Below are positions 1 through 6,892 of a stretch of 12,116 nucleotides of DNA, in pieces; position 1 is the stretch's first letter; each line of letters starts with the position of its first letter. The notes beneath the pieces were generated by a model, which searched no databases, was not told the origin of the DNA, and saw only the letters and a program-made list of their open reading frames with translations. This stretch comes from Rhodoferax sp. GTDB lineage: Bacteria; Pseudomonadota; Gammaproteobacteria; Burkholderiales; Burkholderiaceae_C. Where the stretch lies: contig JAQTSL010000081.1 of assembly GCA_028711355.1 (NCBI GenBank), forward strand, positions 1 through 12,116, read 5' to 3'. The position numbers were made by a program, and so were the translations under genes.

Positions 1-35
1 TGCAGATCGGCAACTTGTTGTCTATTCCATCCCAT
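1..35 (-). CDS. Possible start of a further downstream gene, cut by the window edge
   Basis: Downstream of the molybdoenzyme stop codon, an ATG at 35-33 (with a GTG just before it at 38-36) opens a frame that runs without a stop to the edge of the window. It reads MGWNRQQVADL. Only eleven full codons are visible and there is no convincing ribosome binding site at the usual distance. A TorD-like chaperone would be a natural next gene in such an operon, but nothing visible proves this. It could equally be untranslated trailer sequence. Confidence 0.2.
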   Translation of the reverse strand, partial: MGWNRQQVADL

Positions 36-51
36 CACGGGGCTGTGCGCC

Positions 52-64
52 TCGTTTCAAACGA
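52..64. repeat. 13-bp palindrome just after the molybdoenzyme gene
   Basis: TCGTTT-C-AAACGA is a perfect inverted repeat with one central base, lying immediately downstream of the stop codon at 66-68. The spacer is too short for a good RNA hairpin and no T-run follows, so it does not look like an intrinsic terminator. A protein-binding site is possible but unproven. It differs from the TTACG repeats in the divergent control region. Confidence 0.35.
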
Positions 65-65
65 A

Positions 66-2705
66 TCAGTGTCCGCCTGCCGCCTTGTGTTTGACACGCT
101 CGGGCCCACCCCAGGCCGCCATCTCCGGGTGCATCTTGCGGTGCAGGTCGCCGGTGTAGGCATAACGCATGGTTTCCTTGAAGGCTTCCACGTGTTTGTC
201 CCAGTTGCCCACCGAGTCGCCATATTTGTCGTTGGGTCCCGCCTTGGTGACCTTGACCACCGTGTCGTACCAGCCTTGCGAGCCACCAATCGGGTCCGCC
301 ACCACCGGGATAATGTTGTTGGGGTGCACACCTTTGTCATCCCACCAGACGTTGTTCAAGTCCGGGTCATCAGTGCCGTGACTGGCCACACCTTTTTGCT
401 CCTTGAGCTTGAGTGTGGCCAGTCGACCATATTCCCAGTGGCCAAAGCCGGTCGAGATGGCAATCACCCTGGGGTGCATGCCTTCAGTGACATACGCTTT
501 GGTCACCAGGTGACCAACACCACTTTCCACGCGCACCAGATCGCCGGTTTTTACGCCCAACTTGGCGGCGGTTTCGGGGTTCATCCAGGCCGGATTGCTG
601 TGGGCAATTTCAGCCAGCCACTTGACCGCAGCGGTGCGTGACTGCTTCATCACATTAAGCTTGAAGGTGGTGAGAATCATCTCATCCTCTTTCATCGACT
701 CATGCCAAGGGATGCGCTTGAAGGTCGGCATCGGGTTGAAGCCATACTCGGCCCATTGATCGACCCGCACGTTGATCAAGCGGTTGCCGGTGGGAAAGCC
801 CACATGGTTCTTGCCACCGCGCTGGATGCCAATGGTTTTGCCGCCTTTGCTGATGTTGCCAACTTTGTCCACCGTGGCACCCGTCATGTCGGCTGCCGAC
901 AGCTCTTTCAGGTACAAACCATATTCGGCCTGAATCTCGCGCCCGGTTTTGTCGGACACCTTGCCGGTCTTGGGGTTGAGCTTGCCGTAAATCGGCCAGA
1001 CCCCGTGCTTCTTCAAAAAGTCCAGCCCCCCGGCTTCTTTCAGGCCGGGCACGTTGTCAAAGTGGTGCCGCATGTAGTCTTCGCCGTCCTTGAAGTTCCA
1101 GAACTGCTTCATGCCGCGCTTGCCATCGGGGTCGAGCTTGTGAATGATGTCGCGCAACATGATGCGGTTTTCACGCGATTCACCGAGCGACTTGTGTACC
1201 GGCTGGCGAATGCCCAACCAGGGCCACAACGAATTGGGCATCGACTCGGGCTCCCAGCGCTCCAGGTACGGACAGTCGGGCAGGATCAAATCAGCCAGGG
1301 CGGTTTCTTCCCCCATGAAGGGGCTCATCGACACCAGGTAGGGAATCAGCTTCTCGTCCTTGAACAGCTTGCCCCATACCGCCGTCGAACCGGGGTTGGT
1401 GTAGACCGGGTTGTCCTGGTAAGTAAAGTACACATTGATTTTTTGCTTGCCCTCGGCAATCCAGAATGGCACCAGGTGACTCACCTTATGCCCAGCCAGC
1501 GGGTAGTCCGGCGGATGCGACAAATAGGACGGCTTGGCCGGTTTGCCCGGTGCGGGCTGGGGCTGTGGCCAACCCATGCCGCGCGGCAGGCAGTAGCCGC
1601 CTTTTTTCTCGATGTTGCCGGTCATGATGGGCAGCATCATGCAGGCCTTCTCGTTGTAGGAGCCGTACAAGTGTTTCGCCGGCCCCCGGTAGGTAAACAG
1701 CGTGGCTGGCTTGGTGGTGGCAAATTCGCGGGCAATACGCTCGATGGTTTCCACTGGCACACCCGATATTTTGGAAGCCCACTCGGGGGTGTACTGCTTG
1801 TAATGCGCCTTGAGCTCTGCCACCGACACGTTGGTCCAGTGGTCGATGAAGTCACTGTCCTGCAGGTCTTCGCTCAAAATCACATTGCCCATGGCCAGTG
1901 CTACCGCACCGTCGGTGGCGGGGTGCACCGGAATCCACTCGTCCGAGAATCCGGCGGTGTTGGACAGACGCACATCAAACGTCACAATTTTCATGTGGTT
2001 GTCAATGCGGCCTTCGGTCACGCGCTGGGACAGTGGGTTGTGAAAGTAGGCGGCCTCCAGAATGTTCGAACCAAAGTTCAATACGTACTTGGCATTGGCA
2101 AAATCAGGCGTTTCGATGTCCGGCCCCCAGGTGGGTTCCATGCCGATTTTCTTGGACGATTCACACACCGAGGTGTGGTTCACCACCGTGGCAGAACCCA
2201 GGGTTTGCATGAAGCGGTCGATCGCCCCACCGCTGCGGTTGCGACCATACTTGAGCATGATGGTGTTGGGGTCTTCCTTGAGGGCGGCATCGAGCTTGCC
2301 CGCCAGTTCGGTCAAGGCTTCATCCCAGGTGATGCGTTTCCACTTGCCTTCGCCGCGAGCGCCAACACGCTTGAGCGGGTAGAGGATGCGATCCGGGTCG
2401 TAGCTGTACCACATGCCTGAATTGCCCTTGGCGCACAGGCGGCCACGGGTGGACACGTGTTCCGGGTTGCCTTCAAGTTTGACCACGCGGTCGTTTTCAA
2501 GATAGGCAATGGCACCGTCCTGGATATTGCAGACGTGGCAACCGGTTGGCACGGCCCGGCGTTCGGCCATGGTCACCGGACCCAGATCCTTGCCGCCCAG
2601 GTCGTTTTCCATGGCATTGAGCATGCGCGGGGCCGCTGCGGCCACGGCACCTGTACTGGCGCTGACTTCCAGAAACGTTCGACGCGTTACGTGAGGTATT
2701 TTCAT
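66..2705 (-). CDS. Molybdopterin oxidoreductase catalytic subunit (polysulfide/thiosulfate/tetrathionate/arsenic branch)
   Basis: This is the large catalytic subunit of a periplasmic respiratory complex in the DMSO reductase superfamily, expected to carry Mo-bisMGD. The start is supported by an AGGAGA ribosome site at 2712-2717. Residues 7-13 (TRRTFLE) plus the Ala-rich stretch to about residue 26 form a Tat signal, so it is exported folded. The N-terminal FeS motif is C56-x2-C59-x3-D63-x27-C91, with Asp where a third Cys is usual; the CAKG segment follows. C181 in SVCESSKK sits where Psr/Phs/Ttr/Arr-type enzymes place the Cys ligand to Mo. The C-terminal third (from about residue 690) resembles the dinucleotide-binding domain, with NPAWMNPETAAKLGVKTGD typical. 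At 879 residues it is longer than PhsA and close to ArrA/ArxA size. It is the last gene of a B-C-A operon, 21 bp after the NrfD gene. The family is secure; the substrate (sulfur or arsenic oxyanion, or something else) is not. Confidence 0.9.
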   Translation of the reverse strand: MKIPHVTRRTFLEVSASTGAVAAAAPRMLNAMENDLGGKDLGPVTMAERRAVPTGCHVCNIQDGAIAYLENDRVVKLEGNPEHVSTRGRLCAKGNSGMWYSYDPDRILYPLKRVGARGEGKWKRITWDEALTELAGKLDAALKEDPNTIMLKYGRNRSGGAIDRFMQTLGSATVVNHTSVCESSKKIGMEPTWGPDIETPDFANAKYVLNFGSNILEAAYFHNPLSQRVTEGRIDNHMKIVTFDVRLSNTAGFSDEWIPVHPATDGAVALAMGNVILSEDLQDSDFIDHWTNVSVAELKAHYKQYTPEWASKISGVPVETIERIAREFATTKPATLFTYRGPAKHLYGSYNEKACMMLPIMTGNIEKKGGYCLPRGMGWPQPQPAPGKPAKPSYLSHPPDYPLAGHKVSHLVPFWIAEGKQKINVYFTYQDNPVYTNPGSTAVWGKLFKDEKLIPYLVSMSPFMGEETALADLILPDCPYLERWEPESMPNSLWPWLGIRQPVHKSLGESRENRIMLRDIIHKLDPDGKRGMKQFWNFKDGEDYMRHHFDNVPGLKEAGGLDFLKKHGVWPIYGKLNPKTGKVSDKTGREIQAEYGLYLKELSAADMTGATVDKVGNISKGGKTIGIQRGGKNHVGFPTGNRLINVRVDQWAEYGFNPMPTFKRIPWHESMKEDEMILTTFKLNVMKQSRTAAVKWLAEIAHSNPAWMNPETAAKLGVKTGDLVRVESGVGHLVTKAYVTEGMHPRVIAISTGFGHWEYGRLATLKLKEQKGVASHGTDDPDLNNVWWDDKGVHPNNIIPVVADPIGGSQGWYDTVVKVTKAGPNDKYGDSVGNWDKHVEAFKETMRYAYTGDLHRKMHPEMAAWGGPERVKHKAAGGH

Positions 2706-2726
2706 GGTTGATCTCCTGATATTTTT

Positions 2727-3587
2727 TTAGAACAATGTCTGCATCTGTTGAGGGGCCATCAGGATGCCGTAACGCAGTGCAGCACTACCGACCAACACCA
2801 GGACAGCGGCCAGCATCAGCATTGCTGCGTTGGTCTTGCCACGGTTTAGCAACAACAACCCGACCGGGGCGGCAATGCCGCCGACGATGCCAAAGCCGAC
2901 AAAAATCAGGCCCATCGTGCCGCTGGTCAGGATCGCAAAGGTCAGTTCCTCGGCTGCACCGCCGTAGTTGGTGGTGCCCAGGATGCCAACCAGCACGACG
3001 CCCACAGCAGCTGTTGACCACAGCAAATATTCACGCAAAATCTTCTGCGCTGCCTCATTGGCACCGGCCAGCAAAGCGCCAGCCGCCGAACCCGACGCCA
3101 CCGCCAGCGCCACGAACAACACTGGCATGACAGGCGTGTTCCACAGCGGCCGCGACTGGTGCACCGACAGGTCATAGCCGGTGTAGATGGGCAGGCCCAG
3201 TGCCAGCAAGGCGGTGACGGTGGCCAGCAGGCGGCCCTTTTTCTCATCGCCTTTGCGCAGGGCCAGGATGTAGAGCACCGAACACGCACCAAAAGCGGCA
3301 ATGTTCAATGCGCCCCACGCCAACGGCGACGTGAATTGCATGTACATCGGGTTGAGCGTATTGAGAAAGCGCAGCGGCTGCGACAAGTCGGCAATCAGCA
3401 GCGCACCACCCACACCGAGCAACACGACGGACAGATAGGCGGCTTTCTCACGCAAGGGCCTCAAGGCAGGCTGCGTCCATGAGCCGTAAGACAGAAACGA
3501 CAGCCCCGCCAGAATGCCCACCACAAAGAAGTAGATGGCGTAGGCCGAATGCCACGACACATCGTGGAACCATACATATTCACCCAT
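2727..3587 (-). CDS. NrfD/PsrC-type quinone-linked membrane subunit
   Basis: This integral membrane protein of 286 residues has about eight hydrophobic segments and belongs to the NrfD/PsrC family, which exchanges electrons between the quinone pool and the FeS partner. The N-terminus (MGEYVWFHDVSWHSAYAIYF) and the segment LLIADLSQPLRFLNTL match the family pattern, in which a polar or acidic residue lies within the first helices near the quinone site. The gene has a very strong Shine-Dalgarno (AAGGAGGT, 3594-3601) that overlaps the TAA of the preceding FeS gene, so translation is probably coupled. It contains no haem-binding cysteines. With the FeS and catalytic genes it makes a complete Psr-like ABC complex, anchored in the membrane and facing the periplasm. 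Whether electrons run from quinol to substrate or the reverse cannot be told from this subunit. Confidence 0.88.
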   Translation of the reverse strand: MGEYVWFHDVSWHSAYAIYFFVVGILAGLSFLSYGSWTQPALRPLREKAAYLSVVLLGVGGALLIADLSQPLRFLNTLNPMYMQFTSPLAWGALNIAAFGACSVLYILALRKGDEKKGRLLATVTALLALGLPIYTGYDLSVHQSRPLWNTPVMPVLFVALAVASGSAAGALLAGANEAAQKILREYLLWSTAAVGVVLVGILGTTNYGGAAEELTFAILTSGTMGLIFVGFGIVGGIAAPVGLLLLNRGKTNAAMLMLAAVLVLVGSAALRYGILMAPQQMQTLF

Positions 3588-3599
3588 GATGTGACCTCC

Positions 3600-4295
3600 T
3601 TAAATGTTGAAGTGAAGTTTGAATGCGGAACGCTCTTGTTCCATCACTTCAATCTTTTTGTAACCGTCACGGCCAAACTCGGTCTGGTTGCGATCCGCGC
3701 CGATGTAGAACACGTGTGGCTTGGTGCCTTGCTCCGGGCGCAACACTTGCGTCGGGTTGGTGGCAATCAGGTACGACACTTCGCTGTTGGGGTCATTGAT
3801 GTCACCAAACACGCGCGAGCGGCCAATACAGGTCTGCACACAGGCAGGCACCAGGTTTTGCGTGACGCGGTGGAAGCAGAACGTGCACTTGTCCACCACG
3901 TTGGTGATGGGTGTATAGGTGCGGTGTGACGGCAGCATGAAGCGTGCGTTGTAGGGGCAAGCCGCCATGCAACTGCGACAACCAATGCAGCGCTCATAAC
4001 GCTGCAACACGAAGCCACCGTCTTCGACGACAAAGGTGGCACCCACCGGGCAGTTGCGCACACACGGCGGGTCTTCGCAATGATTGCACAGCCGGGGCAA
4101 AAATTTGCGCGACACGGTGGGGTATTTCCCGGTGACCTTGTAAGGCACCCAGGTACGGTTGACACCCAGCGGGGTGTCGTATTCGGCTTTGCAGGCCACC
4201 TGGCAGGCCATGCAGCCGATGCACCTGCGGGTGTCGACCACCATGGCGAATCGCCGCCGTTGCGATTGACCTGCTGCATTGTTTGGTTCACTCAT
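3600..4295 (-). CDS. Four-cluster [4Fe-4S] electron-transfer subunit (PsrB/TtrB/ArxB-like)
   Basis: This 231-residue protein carries electrons between the NrfD subunit and the molybdoenzyme. Four cysteine sets are intact: C25/28/31/35, C70/73/78/82, C103/106/109/113 and C137/140/152/156, the normal arrangement for four [4Fe-4S] clusters in this family. It has no signal peptide, so it is probably co-exported with the Tat-targeted catalytic subunit. The start at 4295 is chosen because AGGAGA (4303-4308) lies at the right distance. A further in-frame ATG at 4346 lies upstream of the transcription start predicted from the sigma-54 promoter at 4355-4369. It is the first gene of the B-C-A operon, with 12 bp to the NrfD gene. 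Related subunits include PsrB, PhsB, TtrB, ArrB and ArxB, and the sequence alone does not choose among them. Confidence 0.9.
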   Translation of the reverse strand: MSEPNNAAGQSQRRRFAMVVDTRRCIGCMACQVACKAEYDTPLGVNRTWVPYKVTGKYPTVSRKFLPRLCNHCEDPPCVRNCPVGATFVVEDGGFVLQRYERCIGCRSCMAACPYNARFMLPSHRTYTPITNVVDKCTFCFHRVTQNLVPACVQTCIGRSRVFGDINDPNSEVSYLIATNPTQVLRPEQGTKPHVFYIGADRNQTEFGRDGYKKIEVMEQERSAFKLHFNI

Positions 4296-4302
4296 CGGTT
4301 TG

Positions 4303-4308
4303 TCTCCT
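4303..4308 (-). promoter_or_regulatory. Ribosome binding site of the FeS subunit gene
   Basis: AGGAGA on the minus strand lies seven bases before the ATG at 4295. It decides the start against the in-frame ATG at 4346, which lacks such a site and lies upstream of the predicted transcription start. Confidence 0.8.
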
Positions 4309-4354
4309 GGAGATGATGTGGATCTTGTTTCGCTCGTTGTTCGCATGGATTAGC

Positions 4355-4369
4355 GCAACAAGCGTGCCA
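4355..4369 (-). promoter_or_regulatory. Sigma-54 (-24/-12) promoter of the molybdoenzyme operon
   Basis: The minus strand reads TGGCACG-CTTG-TTGC, matching every specified base of the core sigma-54 consensus TGGCACG-N4-TTGC; the next base is G where A or T is preferred. The invariant GG (4368-4367) and GC (4356-4355) are separated by the required 10 bp. Taking the C at 4355 as -12 puts transcription start near 4343, giving a 48-base leader to the FeS gene ATG at 4295. The neighbouring operon encodes a sigma-54 activator, which fits. This is the best-supported control element in the window. Confidence 0.9.
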
Positions 4370-4391
4370 GCGAGCAAGAACACGACTCAAT

Positions 4392-4404
4392 CGAGTTTTT
4401 GATT
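4392..4404 (-). promoter_or_regulatory. Probable IHF binding site
   Basis: The minus strand reads AATCAA-AAAC-TCG, matching the IHF consensus WATCAA-N4-TTR at all but one specified position. Its centre is about 55 bp upstream of the predicted start site, between the sigma-54 promoter and the paired inverted repeats. That is where IHF normally bends DNA to bring a bound activator to sigma-54 polymerase. The motif is degenerate, so position supports it as much as sequence does. Confidence 0.5.
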
Positions 4405-4423
4405 GGGAAACTGCAATTTCCGC

Positions 4424-4452
4424 TTGACCACCATCAACGTCAACATTACGAA
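4424..4452 (+). promoter_or_regulatory. Weak sigma-70-like promoter for the sensor operon
   Basis: TTGACC (4424-4429) and TACGAA (4447-4452) are separated by 17 bp and would start transcription near 4459, towards the binding-protein gene. The -35 is good and the -10 is poor. The -10 overlaps the first inverted repeat at 4446-4459, so the regulator bound there could repress its own operon. This is a suggestion only. Confidence 0.3.
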
Positions 4453-4459
4453 AACGTAA
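4446..4459. promoter_or_regulatory. Candidate upstream activator site 1
   Basis: TTACG-AAAA-CGTAA is a perfect 5-bp inverted repeat with a 4-bp A-rich spacer; the sixth arm base (A4445 against C4460) does not pair. Its centre is about 109 bp upstream of the predicted sigma-54 start, typical for an enhancer bound by a dimeric Fis-type activator domain. A near copy lies 44 bp further upstream. The binding protein is inferred to be the response regulator encoded at 6864-8183. Confidence 0.6.
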
Positions 4460-4489
4460 CAAAATACGGGTTTCTACCGAGAGAAAATG

Positions 4490-4503
4490 TTACGAAATCG
4501 TTA
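4490..4503. promoter_or_regulatory. Candidate upstream activator site 2
   Basis: TTACG-AAAT-CGTTA repeats site 1 with one mismatch between arms. Centre-to-centre distance to site 1 is 44 bp, close to four helical turns, so two dimers would sit on nearly the same DNA face. Its centre is about 153 bp upstream of the predicted operon start. It overlaps the alternative ATG at 4487 of the binding-protein frame, which argues for the later start of that gene. Confidence 0.55.
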
Positions 4504-4537
4504 TCTACTAGACGAACCTCTTTTGACAGAAATACCC

Positions 4538-5407
4538 ATGCGACGACGAACTCTGCTTGAAATGAGCGCTGTCTGTGGCCTGCAACAGGCTTCAGCCTTC
4601 GCTCAAGCACCCAAAAAAATTGACACCACGCCCCTGCGCATCGGACTGACCGCGGTGATCCTGGCCGATCAAGCCGCTTTTCTGACGCGCTGGAGCGATT
4701 ACCTTGGCGCACGTATGGGTGTGCCCGCAGTCTTTGTCGCGCGTGAGTCGTACCAGGCCATTCTGGATTTGTTGTTTTCAGACCAGTTGGACGCCGCCTG
4801 GATTTGCGGTTATCCCTACGTCATGCATCAGAGCCAGTTGCAATTGCTGGCAACCCCACTGTTCAACGACAAGCCGTTCTACCAGGCCTACCTGATTGGC
4901 CAGAAAAACCTGCCAGCCGAATTGACTGGCTGGGGTGACCTCAAGCACCGGGTGCTGGCTTACTCGGACCCGCTGTCAAACTCTGGCTGGCTAGTGGCGC
5001 AAGCACAAATGCGTACAGTGGGGCTAACCCCCAAAGATTTGCGTCGATCCTTCTTTGCCCATGGTCACCGCAATGTGGCCGAAGCAGTCGCATCCGGCCT
5101 GGCTCAGGCGGGTTGTATTGACGGTTATGTCTGGGAAACCATGCACCTGCAAAAAATGCAGGCTGCGTTTCAAACCAAGGTGCTTTGGCGTTCCGATTGG
5201 TACGCTTTTCCGCCTGTGGTGGCAAAACTCAAGGACAAAAATCCGTCGTTGTCAGGGCTTGGGGAGGCCCTGCAAATCATGGCATCTGACTCACAAGGTG
5301 CAAGCCTGCTCAAAGCCCTGAACCTGACCGGTTTTACCAAACCGGATGCGGCTCTTTTTGAACCTATCAAAACGCTGGCGGCCAGCGTTGGCGCTTTGCG
5401 GGTTTAA
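4538..5407 (+). CDS. PhnD-like periplasmic binding protein, AioX/ArxX-type sensor candidate
   Basis: This exported protein of 289 residues has the fold pattern of phosphonate/phosphate-type (PhnD) solute-binding proteins, but no transporter genes accompany it. It directly precedes a histidine kinase and a sigma-54 regulator, as AioX and ArxX do, so a sensory role is more likely than uptake. The chosen ATG (4538) gives MRRRTLLE followed by a short hydrophobic stretch and AFAQA, a signal peptide with a Tat-like RR motif. An in-frame ATG at 4487 adds 17 polar residues and overlaps a candidate activator site. Its purine-rich leader (GAGAGA) lies only 2 bases upstream, and neither start has a clear ribosome site. 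C90 lies in the motif WICGYPYV, where PhnD relatives have ligand-binding loops. AioX binds arsenite through a single Cys at a similar depth, so C90 is a candidate ligand. C193 is the other mature-part cysteine. The ligand is not established. Confidence 0.82.
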   Translation: MRRRTLLEMSAVCGLQQASAFAQAPKKIDTTPLRIGLTAVILADQAAFLTRWSDYLGARMGVPAVFVARESYQAILDLLFSDQLDAAWICGYPYVMHQSQLQLLATPLFNDKPFYQAYLIGQKNLPAELTGWGDLKHRVLAYSDPLSNSGWLVAQAQMRTVGLTPKDLRRSFFAHGHRNVAEAVASGLAQAGCIDGYVWETMHLQKMQAAFQTKVLWRSDWYAFPPVVAKLKDKNPSLSGLGEALQIMASDSQGASLLKALNLTGFTKPDAALFEPIKTLAASVGALRV

Positions 5408-5422
5408 CCGCCAGTCTTGAGA

Positions 5423-6892
5423 ATGCTGCCCAGATTTCCTTATCGCATTCAAATCCCGTTGGTGCTTGCGCTGGCGGTCACGCTGGCCGTGCTGTTGGTC
5501 AGCGTCGTGGCCGCCCAAATCTCGGCACGCAACGCGCGCTTGCAGATTGTTGACACGGTACAGCGCGTGGTGAACTTGCTGGTGGCGCAGGGCAAACCGT
5601 TGTTGGCGCAAGACGACACCTGGCGCGCCTTTACGCTGCTGCGCAACACAGCAACTTTGTTGCCACAAACAGCCAAGGGTCAGTCGCGTGCCGCACTGCT
5701 CGATGCCCAAGGACGCTATTTGGCTGGCTCCGACCCCAGACGACTGCCCACCGGTGACCAGGCTTTGGGGGTTCTGAAGAATGACCGCCTGCTGCCTACC
5801 GTGAGTGATGCCAAGCGCCCCAGAGTCCTGTCAACATCCGATGGCGGCATGATGCTGATTGAACCCATCCGCAGTGACGACGATCAGGTGATTGGCTTTG
5901 TTTTTGCTGAAGTGGACGGCGCTGCCTTTGACCCTGACTGGGCTGCACTGGCCACTCCCGCTGTGATCGGCGCGGCACTGGCCATCCTGGTGCTGGTGCC
6001 GCTGGGCTGGTTGCTGGGCCGACGCATGGCACGACCAATCGCCCAAACGGCCAATTGCATCGCGCAGATTGGACACACCGATGCAACTCAACTTCAACGG
6101 ATGCTTCCGAAAGTGAAAGACCCGGAACTCGACCGCATTGCGGGTGCTGTGCGTCAACTGCTGATCGAGACCTCGGCGCGCCAGGCCAACGCCAAGCGCG
6201 CGCTATCGGCCGAGCGCCTGGCTGCTGTAGGACGCATCACGGCGGCGGTGGCACACGAAATCAACAATCCGTTGGCAGGCTTGATCACAGCTACACGCAC
6301 CCTCCGACTGCACGGTGACCTGCCTGATGCCCGCAACCGCAGCCTGGACTTGATCGAACGTGGTTTGCAGCAGGTGCGCACCATCACCCTGGCCCTGTTG
6401 CCCCAGGCCAAGGTGGAGGACCGTTGCATGACGCCCGGCGACATGGACGATATGCTCACCCTGGCACGTGCCACGGCCGCCCATCAGTTTGTGACTATCA
6501 CGTCAGAGATTGATCAGCAAGCCGGGTTGTGCGTGCCGTCCACGGTGTTTCGCCAGGTCATGCTCAACCTGTTACTCAATGCCATTCGGGCAGCCGGGCA
6601 GTCCGGCCAAGTGCATGCACGCCTGATCATTGACAGCCACAAGGTCAGTTTTATTCTGGCCAACACCGGGCGCCACTTTTCCAACGAGCGCCTGCAAAAG
6701 CGCCTGCAAAGCGACGATGGCAACGACCCCAACGGCTTTGGTCTGTGGATTTGCCATGAATTTGCGGTGCGATTCAGCGGCGGTTTTACCGCCTCACATG
6801 CCCTCGACATCGCTTCACCCTACACCACCTGCCTGAACTTCTGGCTCCCGAACCTTGCCCGCCATGACCCACAAAAAACTGCTGCTGATTGA
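5423..6892 (+). CDS. Two-TM sensor histidine kinase (AioS/ArxS-like)
   Basis: This membrane histidine kinase (489 residues from ATG 5423; a TTG two codons earlier is possible) has TM1 at about 10-32, a periplasmic region of about 145 residues, TM2 at about 178-200 and a HAMP-like linker. These are followed by HisKA with the phospho-acceptor H278 in AVAHEINNP, then an ATPase domain. The N box (LNLLLNAI, N382/N386) and G2 box (GFGLWI, about 438-443) are intact. The G1 box reads ANTGRH, with Asn where the usual DxGxG Asp stands and His for the second Gly. The gene follows the binding protein by 15 bp and overlaps the regulator gene by 29 bp, so the three are one transcript. It probably reads the liganded binding protein through its periplasmic domain, as AioS reads AioX. 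It has no attached receiver domain. Confidence 0.88.
   Translation: MLPRFPYRIQIPLVLALAVTLAVLLVSVVAAQISARNARLQIVDTVQRVVNLLVAQGKPLLAQDDTWRAFTLLRNTATLLPQTAKGQSRAALLDAQGRYLAGSDPRRLPTGDQALGVLKNDRLLPTVSDAKRPRVLSTSDGGMMLIEPIRSDDDQVIGFVFAEVDGAAFDPDWAALATPAVIGAALAILVLVPLGWLLGRRMARPIAQTANCIAQIGHTDATQLQRMLPKVKDPELDRIAGAVRQLLIETSARQANAKRALSAERLAAVGRITAAVAHEINNPLAGLITATRTLRLHGDLPDARNRSLDLIERGLQQVRTITLALLPQAKVEDRCMTPGDMDDMLTLARATAAHQFVTITSEIDQQAGLCVPSTVFRQVMLNLLLNAIRAAGQSGQVHARLIIDSHKVSFILANTGRHFSNERLQKRLQSDDGNDPNGFGLWICHEFAVRFSGGFTASHALDIASPYTTCLNFWLPNLARHDPQKTAAD

Noticed and set aside
702..2420. 572-codon open frame on the plus strand inside the molybdoenzyme gene
   Set aside because: It is antisense to a gene with clear domains and motifs, matches no family I recognise, and is explained by GC-rich codon bias.
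4296..4346. 17-codon N-terminal extension of the FeS subunit from ATG 4346
   Set aside because: It starts upstream of the predicted sigma-54 transcription start and lacks a ribosome site, while ATG 4295 has a good one.
4523..4528. Perfect TTGACA -35 hexamer before the binding-protein ATG
   Set aside because: No acceptable -10 follows at 16-18 bp, and a start there would fall within the coding region.
4487..4537. 17-codon N-terminal extension of the binding protein from ATG 4487
   Set aside because: It would put polar residues ahead of the signal peptide and overlaps the second activator site, though neither start has a clear ribosome site.
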